Source of the DNA: Magnaporthiopsis rhizophila
Taxonomy: Eukaryota > Ascomycota > Sordariomycetes > Magnaporthales > Magnaporthaceae
DNA length: 64,000 bases
Direction: 5' to 3'
Assembly: GCA_003049465.1 (NCBI GenBank)
Contig: PYSS01000022.1
Coordinates: 186,001 to 250,000, forward strand
A program made the position numbers and the translations under genes. Position 1 is the first letter of the stretch. Each line of letters begins with the position of its first letter. The notes below the pieces were generated by a model, which saw nothing but the letters and a program-made list of their open reading frames with translations, searched no databases and was not told where the DNA came from. Shown piece by piece: positions 41,773 through 53,002 of this stretch.

Positions 41773-43401
41773 ATGGCTGCAGTAATCGACGAAAAGCGGT
41801 CTGCGGCGGCGCCAGACATGGACGCCGTCGAGGACACCAAGCGGGAGTCAGGCTCTGGTGTTGTCGATGTATGTCAAGCTCCCTGGGATATGAACCGATG
41901 GGAAATATGCTGACCCGAGCAAAAATACTAGGAGTCGATGCCGCCGCAGTCCTACACGGCCGAGGAGGAGCGCGCGTTGGTGTGGAAGCAGGACAGGGCC
42001 ATCCTGCCGCTGTCGGCGGCCATCTACTTCCTCTGCTACCTGGACCGGTCCAACATCGGCAACGCCAGGATCCTCAACGCGGCCACGGGCCACGACATGC
42101 AGACCGAGACGGGCACGACCAGCTACCAGTTCACCATCGCGCTCATGGTGTTCCTGATCGCCTACGCCATCTTCGAGGTCCCCTCCAACATGCTGCTCAA
42201 GAAGCTGAGGCCGTCGCGCTGGATCGCCTTCCTCATGATCTCGTGGGGCGCCATGACCATGGGCCTGGGCGGCGTGCACGACTTTGCGGGAATGGCGGCC
42301 CTGCGGTTTTTTCTGGGCATGTTCGAGGCCGGGCTGTTCCCCGGGCTGGTGTACTACCTGACGTTTTGGTACAAGTCGGACGAGCGGTCGCTGCGCGTGG
42401 CCCTGATCCTGGCCAGCGCCACGCTGGCGGGCGCCTTCGGCGGCGCCATCGCCTACGGCATCGGCCACATGAACGGCGTCCACGGCATGTCGGCCTGGCG
42501 CTGGCTCTTCGTGCTCGAGGGCATCCCCAGCTGCCTGTCGGCCGTGCTGGTCTGGTTCTTGCTGCCCGACTACCCGGAGGAGTGGTCGCGCCTGTCGACG
42601 CGCGAGCGCGACGTGGCCGCCGCCCGCCTGGCCGTCGAGGGCTCCAAGAGCAGCCACAGCACCATGACCCGCGCCGACGCCGTGGCGACGCTGACCGACT
42701 GGCGCCTGTACGGCCATTACGCCCTCTACTTCGCCATCTCGGCGCCCTTCAGCAGCCTATCGTACTTTACGCCCACCATCACCGCCGGTCTGGGCTTCTT
42801 TGACCTGCAGGCTCAGCTCATGACGGTCCCGCCCTATGCGGTGGGTTATGGTGCGTACTTGACTTTTGCTGTCGATCCCATCTATCTCCTTTATGTCTTC
42901 TGTTCTGCTCTAACCAAACAAACCCCACCCCCAGTCGTCCAAATCTTCGTCAGCTGGTCCGCGGACCGGAACAACGCGCGCGGCCTACACTCGGCGGCGC
43001 TCGCGACCGTCGGCGCCATCGGGTTCCTGGTGTCGGCACTCCTGCCGCCGACGGCGTACCTGCCGCGCTTCGGTTGCCTGATCGTCGCGGCCACGGGCGC
43101 CTTCAGCTGCGTCCCGCCCCTGCTTGGCTGGCTGTCGTCCAACGTGCACAGCACGGCGGCCACGGGCCTGGCCATCGCCCTCAACGTCAGCTTCGGCGGC
43201 GGCCTCGGCCAGATCCCGGGAGTCTGGATCTACAAGTCCGACGAGGCGTCCAAGGGCTACCCCACCGGCCACTTTGTCAACGCGGGCATGCTGTTCTTCG
43301 TCGCGACCGGCTGCCTCGGGCTCAGGGTCTTTTATGGACGCCGGAACAAGCAGATTCTGAGGGAGAACCCGACGGGAGATGTGCGGCTATATAGGCTGTA
43401 G
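41773..43401 (+). CDS. MFS permease of the anion:cation symporter (Tna1/Dal5-like) family, 493 aa
   Basis: Plasma-membrane importer of an organic acid-type solute. Exons 41773-41868, 41932-42850 and 42935-43401 sum to 494 codons. The cytosolic N-terminus ends at QDRAILPLSAAIYFLCYLDR, directly followed by SNIGNARIL, the family's helix 1 and loop. Further hallmarks are IFEVPSNMLLKKLRPSRWIA, FFLGMFEAGLFPGLVYYLTF with a WYKSDERSLR loop, and WRWLFVLEGIPSCLSAVLVW with LLPDYPEEW. The last exon carries VQIFVSWSADRNNARGLHS and ALNVSFGGGLGQIPGVWIY. The 84-nt second intron (42851-42934) has no stop and is divisible by three. Its position next to a feruloyl esterase and a tannase-type esterase makes phenolic acids a reasonable guess for the substrate, but this is inference. 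Confidence 0.9.
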
Positions 43402-44167
43402 GTGTAGCTGTAGGGTGGGTGGCTGGCTCGGAGGATTCACACAAATTGCCGTGGTCATCAGGATCAACATCCCGACGGCCATCTCCACACTGGTTTAGTG
43501 ACGGGCTGGGAGGCGGAGGCCAAAAGAGAGGAAAAATAATTACCGGCCCTGTCTCATACATATGATGGTTCCCCTGTGCACCGACCAGGTTAAATGTGGG
43601 CTGCCCATTCCAACAAGCCGTCGGAAGTTGATCCGCGGGACCGCCCAGACTAGATCTTGATTTCCTGCCACCCCTCATCGATCTCCGGCCCGCCCCTAGC
43701 CAAATTTGGCCGACGGCATTTTTGTGACCGTGATCGAGCCCTGTGTGGTAAACCTGGTGATTCAAGGCGATGAGGGGTCAGTTACATCGTCAAGCAGCTG
43801 TTCTTTTTTCCATTCCAAATCGCCAAGCACTGTACCTTTTTCCGCCTCGGTCTCCGCCTTCCGACTGGACAATGGACCGCTGTTTGTTCCACGCGGTGTT
43901 TTTGCCTCCGGCTGGCACGCACACACTCGATGTTTTTTCCCACGGAACGTCTACAGACGGAAGCGGGGAAGTTGCCTTTCCTCCGTGGCGTGTCGAGAAT
44001 GATCTACCCTCGATGGATGTGGCGGAGATGAGAAACAGCGCCAAAGATGTTGAGGCTCGACAATGGATAAATAGACAGCCCCCTGGGCCACAATGGAAGC
44101 TGCTTAGGTCTTCCTGCGTCACCTCTAATCACCACTTAGACATCATCTACCGCCAGCAACTGACAAG
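43402..44167. other. Promoter of the feruloyl esterase, no gene seen
   Basis: Contains a TATA-like GATAAATAG at 44065-44074, about 100 nt upstream of the esterase ATG. Confidence 0.45.
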
Positions 44168-45070
44168 ATGGTCACTCTCAAGGCCCTCCTGGGGCTCGCC
44201 CTCGCCCTAACCAGCCACCTCGCAGCCGCCGAGCCGCTCCACTACCGCCGGCAGGAGGACGTCACCGTCGCCGCCAACCCATCCTCGGGCTGCGGCAAGG
44301 CGCCCGCCCTCACCTCGGGCACCAAGTCCATCAGCGTCAACGGGCGCAACCGGCAGTACGTGCTGCGCGTGCCCAACAACTACGACCGCTCCAAGACGTA
44401 CCGCCTCATCTTCGCCTTCCACTGGGTCGGCGGCACCATGCAGGACGTGGCGGGCGGCGGCACCGACCGCGAGCTCTGGTCCTACTACGGTATGCAGCGC
44501 AGCGCCAACGAGACGGCCATCCTGGTCGCGCCGCAGGGGCTCGGCAACGGCTGGGCCAACAGCGGCGGCGAGGACATCGCCTTCGTCGACGCCATGGTGT
44601 CGCAGCTGCAGAACGGCTTGTGCGTCGACACGCGCCAGCTGTACGCCATCGGCTTCAGCTACGGCGGCGCCATGAGCTACTCGATCGCCTGCTCGCGCGC
44701 AAAGGTCTTCCGCGGCGTCGCCGTCATGTCGGGCGGCCAGCTCAGCGGGTGCTCGGGCGGCAACGACCCCATCGCGTACCTGGGCATCCACGGCATCAGC
44801 GACGGCACGCTCAACATCGCCGGCGGACGGAGCCTGCGGGACCGGTTCGTGCGCAACAACGGGTGCCAAGCCGTCAACGCCCGCGAGCCATCGCGCGGCA
44901 GCGGTGTGCACGTCAAGACCGAGTACCCCGGCTGCAAGGCCGGGTACCCCGTCACCTGGCTCGCATTCGATGGCGGCCACTGGCCTGGTGCTGTTGACAA
45001 CGGCCCGGAGAGCGGCGCCAAGTCGTACGTGCCTGGTGAGATCTGGGGCTTCTTCAACAAGTTGACTTAG
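44168..45070 (+). CDS. Feruloyl esterase, carbohydrate esterase family 1 type, 300 aa
   Basis: Secreted esterase releasing ferulic or related hydroxycinnamic acids from plant cell-wall arabinoxylan or pectin. MVTLKALLGLALALTSHLAA is the signal peptide. The mature start SGCGKAPALTSGTKSISVNG and YVLRVPNNYDRSKTYRLIFA match fungal family-B/D feruloyl esterases. The alpha/beta-hydrolase triad is Ser164 in AIGFSYGGAMSYSIAC, Asp212 in GIHGISDGTLN, and His271 in FDGGHWPG. Cysteines at GCGK, GLCVD, IACSR, SGCSG, NGCQA and PGCKAGYP allow three disulphides. Intronless and of normal length. No carbohydrate-binding module is attached. It lies 0.77 kb after the permease and 0.75 kb before the tannase-like gene, all on the plus strand. 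Confidence 0.9.
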   Translation: MVTLKALLGLALALTSHLAAAEPLHYRRQEDVTVAANPSSGCGKAPALTSGTKSISVNGRNRQYVLRVPNNYDRSKTYRLIFAFHWVGGTMQDVAGGGTDRELWSYYGMQRSANETAILVAPQGLGNGWANSGGEDIAFVDAMVSQLQNGLCVDTRQLYAIGFSYGGAMSYSIACSRAKVFRGVAVMSGGQLSGCSGGNDPIAYLGIHGISDGTLNIAGGRSLRDRFVRNNGCQAVNAREPSRGSGVHVKTEYPGCKAGYPVTWLAFDGGHWPGAVDNGPESGAKSYVPGEIWGFFNKLT

Positions 45071-45817
45071 GTGTGTGACGGTTGTTCGTTGGCAGACGTT
45101 GGTAGCATACCAGGTAGTCAAGTGTGTTTTATTTTTTTGTTTTTGTTTTTTTCTATGGTAGGCTGTGCTTCCTATAAAAGATCAAAGTTGCTGGTCATAT
45201 TTCTACCATTCTGTATATAGTCCATTTTTATAGCCTTGTTCGACCGGTTTGGTTTATGAGCCCAACAGCTCGAAATTTTCTACAGCAATCCCGCAGCATT
45301 TATACAAGCCTGCAAAAACCGAAAATCTCAAAATGACGCCAGAAAGTAGACCCATCTCGCACCAGCCCTCGCGCCAACTCACCATCCTTCTGCAAGACCA
45401 GCAGAGCCAAGTTCTCGGCAACAACGACCGCGAACCAAAAGCACAGGCCCCGCCGCTCGTGCCCGACGCGAGCTGCACGGAAGCGGTGCCTACCCCGCAC
45501 CGACACTATCGCCATGCAGCTTTGCGGTCCAAGCTGGACGGATTCGGGAGCTCGAGGAGGGAGGCCGTTCGTTGGCCGCGTGGCTTATTGCCTCCACGGC
45601 TGTGCGACCCTCCTCGCTCCCAATATGGCAGCTCTTCCAGCTGAGCAGTGATTTCATTCGTTGGACCCCACGCGCAGCAAATCTATTCATACGCGACACA
45701 AGAGGCAGCTGGAGCTACAGCAAGGACAAAAGCAGTGAACTGCGGGCCTCAATACCACGCTGGTTCAGGTGACCAGGGGTTCTATTGGATCAATCCACCC
45801 ACATTCACAGAGGTATC
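45071..45817. other. No gene seen
   Basis: Intergenic sequence between the two esterase genes. Frames present lack coding character. Confidence 0.5.
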
Positions 45818-47842
45818 ATGGGCTCGGAAAGCCGGCCACAGAGTCCGACGGACCCCGCTGGCAAGACTGTGGCCGGTCACGACCATGGTGTTAGCGCCCA
45901 CGACCTCGATAAGAAGGCGGAATGGAGAGGTGACGAGAAAACGAGCATGGCCGCCAGCCAAGGCAAAGGGCGTCGTCAACAGCAGCCAGGCATCGACACA
46001 GCATTGGACCGCTGGAGGCTGGTGGCAATCATCATCATGGTCATCCCCATCGTTTGGGCATTGGCCGTCGCTCTAGCCGGCAGGGGCGCGGCTGGCGTCG
46101 GCATCCCTTTCGACGCGTTCCGGTTCCTTGGTGGCCTCGGCGGCGTCTCCTACAGGGCTAATACTTGCCAGGCGGCCACCTTCAGCGCCCTGCTGCCCGC
46201 CAATGCCGTCGTCGAGAACGTCACGTCGGTGCCCGAGGGCGGAAGCTTTGGCGAGGGCGCCGACAATTTGCCCTCGCCGACGAACCCCACGGGCCTGCCA
46301 CAGCTGTGCGCCGTCAAAATCAAGGTTGTAAGCTCACCCAGCTCGAGCTTCCGGTTCGGCATGTTCCTCCCCACGGCCCCCGGGAAGTGGAACGGGCGGT
46401 TCCTGGCCGTGGGCAACGGCGGGTTCGGCGGCGGCATCAGCTGGCGCCAGATGGCCGAATCCGGGCCGCACCACGGGTTCGCGACGCTGTCGACCGACAC
46501 CGGACACAACTCGACGGCCCTGCAGGCCGAGTGGGCGCTGCGCAAGCCGGAGTCGAGGACCGACTGGGGCTGGCGGGCGCTGCACGAATCGGTGACGCTG
46601 GGCAAGAAGCTCACGCGCGCCTTCTACGGTCATGGGCGGAGAAAAATGTACTCGTACTACTCGAGCTGCTCGACCGGCGGGCGCCAGGGCCTGAAGGAGA
46701 TCCAGATCTCCCCCAGCAGCTTCGACGGGGTGCTGGTGGGCGCGCCGGCGTGGTGGACGAGCCACCTCAACACGTTCGCGGCCAAGACGGGCACGTACAA
46801 CCTGCCGTTCGACGCGCCGCACCACGTGCCCGTCGAGCTGTTCGCAGCGATATCGCGCGAGGCGGTGCGGCAGTGCGACGGCGACGACGGCGTCGTCGAC
46901 GGCATCATCTCGGCGCCCGACGAGTGCGGCTTCAACCTCGGAGCCATGCGCTGCGGCAACCCGGGCGTCAACAGCTCCGCGTGCCTCACGGACGCTCAGA
47001 TCCAGACCGTCCGCAACATCTACGACGACTGGCGGCGTGAGGGCAGCGCAGCGAAACACGCGACCACCACCACGTACAGCGGCGGGCCGGCGCCGCCGGT
47101 GAAAGCAGCGTCTGCGCCGGGGGTTCTCGGCGCCGACAAGGACCTCTTGTACCCGGGCTTGAACCCGGGCAGCGAGCAGGGCTGGCACGTGCTATTCAAC
47201 GGCACCGAGCCCAGCCCGTTCGGCATGGGCTACATCCGCAACTTTGTGCTCGACGACCCGGACTGGGACTGGCGTACGTTCAACGACAGCATCCTGGACC
47301 TCGCGGCGCGGACGGACCCTGGAGGGCCGACGGCGGACAGGTACGACATTACACCGTTTCGACGCCGCGGCGGCAAGGTCCTGCTGTACCACGGCACGGC
47401 GGATGGACTAGTACCCCTGCGCGGCACGCACCTGTACTACGAACGCACGCGCCAGGCCATGGGGACGAAGAAGGAGACGGGTGGAGACGACGACGACGGG
47501 CTCAGCGACTTCTTCCGCTACTTCCTGGTCCCTGGAATGGGCCACTGCGCAGGCACGCCCACGGCCTGGTCTTTCGGGGCGGCGGGGCAGGCGTCGGCGC
47601 TCAACGCGTCGGCGTGGTCGGTGCCAGGGTTCAACAACGAGCGGCACGACGCGCTGCTGGCGCTGGTGGGCTGGGTCGAGGGAGGCAGGGCGGTGGACCA
47701 GATCGTGGCGACCACGTGGAACGACGACGAGGACGCCAGCTCCGGCGTCAGCAGACAGCGGCCGCTGTGCCCCTTCCCCAAGCGCGCGATCTGGGACAAG
47801 GTCGGGGAGGTGCACGAGGCGTCCAGCTGGAGGTGCGAGTAA
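45818..47842 (+). CDS. Tannase/feruloyl esterase family protein with N-terminal membrane anchor, 674 aa
   Basis: Ester hydrolase of the fungal tannase/feruloyl esterase family (PF07519 type), cleaving galloyl or feruloyl esters. The catalytic CS-D-HC motif is complete. Cys-Ser285 lies in SSCSTGGRQGLKEIQ, Asp529 in LYHGTADGLVPLRGT, and His576-Cys in VPGMGHCAGT. The lid-side calcium-type loop CDGDDGVVDGIISAPDEC is present. It differs from typical secreted relatives by a hydrophilic cytosolic N-terminus of about 65 residues followed by a signal-anchor helix (LVAIIIMVIPIVWALAVALA). It would therefore be a type II membrane protein with its catalytic domain outside the cytosol. The start is the ATG at 45818 (MGSESRPQSPTD). 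It is long for the family (usually 520-600 residues) because of the anchor. Many Asn-Ser/Thr sites fit secretion. Intronless. Confidence 0.88.
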   Translation: MGSESRPQSPTDPAGKTVAGHDHGVSAHDLDKKAEWRGDEKTSMAASQGKGRRQQQPGIDTALDRWRLVAIIIMVIPIVWALAVALAGRGAAGVGIPFDAFRFLGGLGGVSYRANTCQAATFSALLPANAVVENVTSVPEGGSFGEGADNLPSPTNPTGLPQLCAVKIKVVSSPSSSFRFGMFLPTAPGKWNGRFLAVGNGGFGGGISWRQMAESGPHHGFATLSTDTGHNSTALQAEWALRKPESRTDWGWRALHESVTLGKKLTRAFYGHGRRKMYSYYSSCSTGGRQGLKEIQISPSSFDGVLVGAPAWWTSHLNTFAAKTGTYNLPFDAPHHVPVELFAAISREAVRQCDGDDGVVDGIISAPDECGFNLGAMRCGNPGVNSSACLTDAQIQTVRNIYDDWRREGSAAKHATTTTYSGGPAPPVKAASAPGVLGADKDLLYPGLNPGSEQGWHVLFNGTEPSPFGMGYIRNFVLDDPDWDWRTFNDSILDLAARTDPGGPTADRYDITPFRRRGGKVLLYHGTADGLVPLRGTHLYYERTRQAMGTKKETGGDDDDGLSDFFRYFLVPGMGHCAGTPTAWSFGAAGQASALNASAWSVPGFNNERHDALLALVGWVEGGRAVDQIVATTWNDDEDASSGVSRQRPLCPFPKRAIWDKVGEVHEASSWRCE

Positions 47843-50548
47843 AAATCGTTGCCGATTTAGCCCTCCTTTTTTTTTTTTTTTTTTTTTTTTGTATAGACCA
47901 TAACGGCCCTGTAAACATGAGCCGGCCAGTCGGGCTTCAACTCAATCCCTTCAAAGGTTGGCCTGTGCGGCGCAGCAGGGGCCTCCCTGGGGGCTGTGGG
48001 GCTGCCCGCACCTGCAGCATGGACTGCACGACGCCCACAGCCACCATCAATGGACATGAGATGGCCCCCAGCGCTAGAGGGCGGCCCTGACCGACCGCGT
48101 CGTGGGGCCCCAACAGCGACCGAGGTTGTTCAGATAGCCTACACCTACCCAGACGACAGGGAACAGAAAAGAAAAGAAAATCACCGCCGTCCAGCCCAGC
48201 AGATCAAATCAAACGCCGCGGGGAATCATCAATGCACTATTTGCTACCCCGCGCGGGGCACCATGACAGATTTCATTTATTCGTAATTCTTGAAAGCAGG
48301 GGAGATCCTGATCTGATCTGCGTGATTTGGCATGCAGCTGAGGGCAAGTCTCTGACAAGCCGGAAACGTTGGCAATCTCCCGCACATACATCGGTCATTA
48401 GCAGTCGCCCGGTCTGCCGTCGCGAAACAAAACAGAAGCTGACAAAAAAGGTCACGCCCGACCTATCCAAGGTGACCTCCTCAGGGGGGTGATTTCCTAA
48501 TTCGAACCCGGTTCCTTGTTTAGCGCCCGCCATGGGGGGAAGCCCAAAACATGAGGCTTAAACTGCAGCGCATGAGCCTCCCGATTTGGGCGCTTATTTC
48601 CTGTAAAGCCCTCACACAAAGATGATGGGAAACGCCTTACCAGCGGGCGGGCACTCTGCGTTGGGTGCCGACGCACCCACAAGTGCGCGGGCCCTTTTTT
48701 CCGTTACCAGAACTAAACCCCCCCTGGATCCGAAATCATGCTGTGTGCGTTGATTTTTGGACCTGGGGAGAGGGATGCGGCAGCTCCCTCGCATGTCAGT
48801 ACATGTTCAGACCCCTGACCAGCTGAAGCTGAGCTGCAGGTGTGTGTGTGGTCGTTGGTGTGTTCGTTCCTGGCCTAGCCACGCGGGAAGGCACAGCCAT
48901 CATCCCACACTGCTTCCTGGCGGCCGCCAATGGCTGGCTACGAGGAGCTGCCCTGTACATAGCTGCTGACTCCACAGCCTTGTGGGTATCGACCGGATTG
49001 GGCTGGCAGACGTGCCGGGTGCCGGCTGGGGTGTCTCCCCACTGGTCAAAACAGATCGGGGAGGGTCCTACATGGTACCTCCTGCCGAATGATGATGGTG
49101 TGTTGGAGTCCCCAGATGTGCTCGCACCTCCTTCCTTGGCATGTCAGCTTCGACCTGCAGCATTGGCGACGCCCAAACACCACAGTCCCAGCGTCGTGAG
49201 CCATCAAGCCGGCCCTCCCCGGCCGCATCGTGCATTGCATGCGGCTCGCTATTTTTGTGCGACAATTGCCGGTGATTGTGGCGCATCTTGATGCTTGTAT
49301 CACACTGCTTATTTTCTTTTTTTATCATACACCCCATCTCCCTCTCCCTTGTAGCGTTGTGTCATCAACCAAGGCATCCCACATGACGACTCTTTATGGG
49401 TGAGCCGGGATTGCGCAATGGATGGTGAGGCGGTTCGCGGATGCGTGGATGGTTTGGCACAGTTTATTCGCGCTGCTGCTGCCAGGTCGGGCTGTCAAAA
49501 TCGGCCCCCAACGGCCTGCGCGTTTCAGGAACGGCCTCCGGGGCAGCCCGAAATTGGGCTCCCTTCCAACTCGAAGTCGCAGGAGCCAGTGTCTCAGGTT
49601 CCCGTTGGAAATAGTCAGCATCAGTAGCCATACAAAACAAAGAAGACCAAACAGAAATTGGAATGCGAAATACAAATACAAAGACGAAGACATACAGAAT
49701 TCCTGGAAAAAACGACTCTCGACAAGCGAGCGGGAAAAATCAAATCAACAAACACATCATCACATCATTCAAACCGGCATCGTCACACCCTGCGGATATA
49801 AAGCAAGGCCTCCGCGGAAACATGCTGCAACGTTGGCCGCCTCCGTCTCGTACAAGACATGACATCACTGTGGGAGAAGCCGTCTTGGCCGACCAGGCTG
49901 ACCAATGGCATGACTACGCGGCCCATAACCGTCGGCCTCACCGTCCCTTCTTTGGGGGTGATATGGATGACCTAACATGCGACGAGGTCGTCCGGATGCG
50001 GCTGGGCTTGGACTGTTCAAATCGCGCTGTCTGTACTGTACATGCATGCAGGCTGCCAGGACCCGCCGCCAGGGACAGGGACCCCTGAATTGACGGGAGG
50101 GAGCACAGGACGCTGCGGGGCTGGGTCGTTGACAGCAGAGCTCGCCGATTGGCTGGGTGATCCGATTTTTGGCGGCCTGAAAGGAAGGAAGCGAAGCAGC
50201 AACAACACCCCCCGCCTCACTATCGCCAGATAGCATTGCCGACATAGAATCCTTGCGACGTCTCTCGCAAAGAAACATGTCGCAAACCAGGCACTGGCCG
50301 TCATCATATATATCTTCCCCAGGGTATCTCCTCGTTGCCATCATGGAGTCCCGGGGATCCTGTTATCGGATCACCAAGCTCGTCTGCACAAAACGCCTCG
50401 CGACCAGAAACGAGACCCGGCCGCGGCCCGTAGACGACTCACATCAACATCACGCAGCCGGCTCAGCCACCGACCCGGGGGCTCCTGCTGGCATCGGCAA
50501 GGACTTATAGCCCGTCGCGTCTGCCCTCTCTCTTTTTGCCTCTCCAAC
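47843..50548. other. 2.7-kb intergenic region, no gene seen
   Basis: Begins with poly-T (about 47868-47890). A TATA-like TATATATC at 50307-50314 lies about 240 nt upstream of the C2H2 gene. Otherwise no feature I can support. Confidence 0.5.
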
Positions 50549-52296
50549 ATGCACACGCCATTTCCCGCCAACTACGCCCAGCCCTACTTTGACAACTTAC
50601 AGATGGCGAACATGGAAGGACATCCCTCAGGTGAGCTTGCCCATATCCCGGTGAATACGCGGTAAAACGTCAGGAAAAGTCAGTTCTAACGCAAGGGAAA
50701 AACCACGTAGGAGCAACTCCAGGCATGGACGGCTTTGAGGCAAGACAGCTGCCACCGCTCCAGGTCCGGACGCAGTGGCCCTCATACTCACTCGGTGGTG
50801 ACCACTCAGCCGCGTCTGGTTCAGCGAGCGTGGACGCCAGCGGCTCCGAGTTTGGTTTCGCGGACCCGGCGTCGTGGTCCAACACTCCCCATCCCCAGTC
50901 CGACTCTCCCCTCCTCCACAACACGACCCTCACGACGGGCTACACCAACCTTGCGGGTGCCGGCGGCGCCTTCACCATGGATCAGTACTCAACTCTCGAC
51001 CTGAGCGTGCCGCCGCAGCAGCTGGCGCCCGAGGATCTGGACAGCGCCCACCGGACGGCGGTCACCACTCCGTACGAAACCACTCCCGTCGGACCCACGC
51101 TCCGCGCCGAAAACCACTTCAGCTTCCCCATGGGCGGCAGCGGCAGCGGTGGCGGTAGCAGCGGCCCGCAGGATAGGGCAACGCTTGCTGCGTCCATGAG
51201 CCCTGGCCACGGCCACGGCCGCGCCCACTCGAGGAACGGGTCGTCGGTCTCGCTGCCCAGCAACCTCATCTCGGCCTCGTCCAGCCGCGACTGCGACGAC
51301 GGCGACGACGACGAGGACAACGGCAGCCCCGGCGGTGCCGGCGGCGGCGGTGGTCGCCGGCGCAAGCGGGCGCGGCGCAGCGACCCGGACGGGCAGCCGC
51401 GCAGGCGCTTCGCGTGCCCCTACCAGGTGGCGGACCCGACGCTCGACTGCTTCCACCCGGGCCGCCGCAACCGGCTGGGCGGGTGCCAGAGCATCTACCG
51501 GCTGCGGCAGCACTTCAAGCGTCGCCACCGGCGGTCGCACCGCTGCGAGACGTGCTGGAAGTCGTTCGAGCGTGCCGACCTGGCCGACGAGCACCGCGCA
51601 AAGGGCGGCTGTAGGCGCGCGCAGTACGACGGCGCCGACCATAGCGAGATGTTCATGACGCCCGAGCAGGAGAAGGAGGTCGAGAAGTCGGTCGGCTCCA
51701 GGAGCGAGGAGGAGTGCTGGTGGGATATCTTTCGTGTGCTCATCGATGGGGAGACGGATCTTGCTACGCTGCAGTCGCGCTACTCTGCCTGTGAGTTCTC
51801 TTTCCGCAACCCTCTCGAACAAACAAATCACCCGATCATTTTTACTAATCTTCTTCTCACAGATTACATCCCCAACACAACCCGCGACCTCGGCCTCCTG
51901 ACGCAGCCGCAAGCCATGCTCCCGCCGCCGCCCCAGCAGTTCGGCCACGCCTCGAGCCACCACCACCAGTTCGACATGTGCGGGCTCATGGACCACCAGC
52001 AGTTCATGCTGGCCGACGCCCAGTTCGAGCTGCAGCCCACCTCCCAGGACACCATCACCCTGCGCCACGGTGGCGGCGGCGAGGTGGCGGGCGTCGCCGC
52101 CACTCAAGGCTACAGTGGCGTCGACCCGAGCCAGCATCAGCACCAGCAGCAAGCCTCGGCCGCTGTCGACGCCAGGACCCACCTCGGCCGCATCCGCGAG
52201 CTCGTCTTCATGGGCCTGGACGATCAGGCGAGCGCCCACCAGTCGCTGGCGCAGATTAGGGCTATACTGCCTGCGCTGGAGCAGAGCATTCGATGA
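50549..52296 (+). CDS. C2H2 zinc-finger protein, 531 aa
   Basis: Probable nuclear regulator. Exons 50549-50630, 50711-51790 and 51863-52296 sum to 532 codons. The first 200 residues are Ser/Thr/Pro/Gly-rich. A basic cluster (GGRRRKRARRSDPDGQPRRR) precedes the fungal atypical C2H2 module FACPYQVADPTLDCFHPGRR with C..C spacing, SIYRLRQHFKRRHRRSHRCE and CWKSFERADLADEHRAKGGC. Two finger-like Cys/His sets are visible (C-x10-C...H-x4-H; C-x2-C...H-x6-C). The region EECWWDIFRVLIDGETDLAT follows, as in other fungal proteins of this class. The C-terminus is Gln/His-rich with a terminal helix (ARTHLGRIRELVFMGLDDQA). Phase and borders of both introns (GTGAGC...CGTAG; GTGAGT...CACAG) agree. Targets unknown. 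Confidence 0.85.
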
Positions 52297-52969
52297 CATT
52301 TTGCTATGTGGAGTTATTGAATTAAGGAGTTTTTTTTTTCTGGAGGAAAACGGGACGGAAATTGGGTTTTCTATGGATTTTCATTTTCTTGACCTTGTAT
52401 TATTATGTCTTCTTCTTGCGGGCGGCTTTCTAGACGGTTTCCTTCCTTCTTGATATCCTTATTTCTATATTTCTTTTGTCCGTCGTTTCGTTTATGCTGG
52501 AAACATGGGGATTCTCGTTCTTGCTGCGAATTTCGATATCTCAACTTTCCATTCTACGTATATCTATCTAGGGCCTACTTTCTCAGCCATTTTTGCCACT
52601 TCGAATACCCATGGGCTGCCGCGCCCTATAGCCGTTCCGCCGCTTTCCCTGCTAGACTGCTAGAATTCTTTCTTTCATTCCTTCGTCGACTCCATGAATG
52701 TAGCTTTCACCAGTCTGAAACTTGGTCCTGACCGCTGCAAGGGCGGCTCCAAGCCTGAAAAACGCCTCGCGCCAAGCCATGATTCTGCCTAGGCGGCCCG
52801 AGAGAATGCACGCACGCCTGCATTTAACCCAGAGACGAAAAGGCATTGCTACCAAACAGCCAACACAGCGGAGCAAAGGAAAGAAGAGCCGCGCGAGCTC
52901 AGCCCGGTACACCCTAAATGTAACCCCTGTCTGATTTGCATTTTTACCCCGATCTCCCAGGGCATGCAC

Positions 52970-53002
<33 letters not shown>

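Noticed and set aside
46165..47188. Long alternative frames on both strands of the tannase-like gene
   Set aside because: Arg/Gly/Ala-rich shadows of the coding frame.
48495..48520. tRNA-like word AATTCGAACCCGG
   Set aside because: No cloverleaf can be built around it.
50989..52299. 436-codon minus-strand frame opposite the C2H2 gene
   Set aside because: It crosses a real intron and is Arg/Val/Leu-biased low-quality sequence. The C2H2 motifs are on the plus strand.
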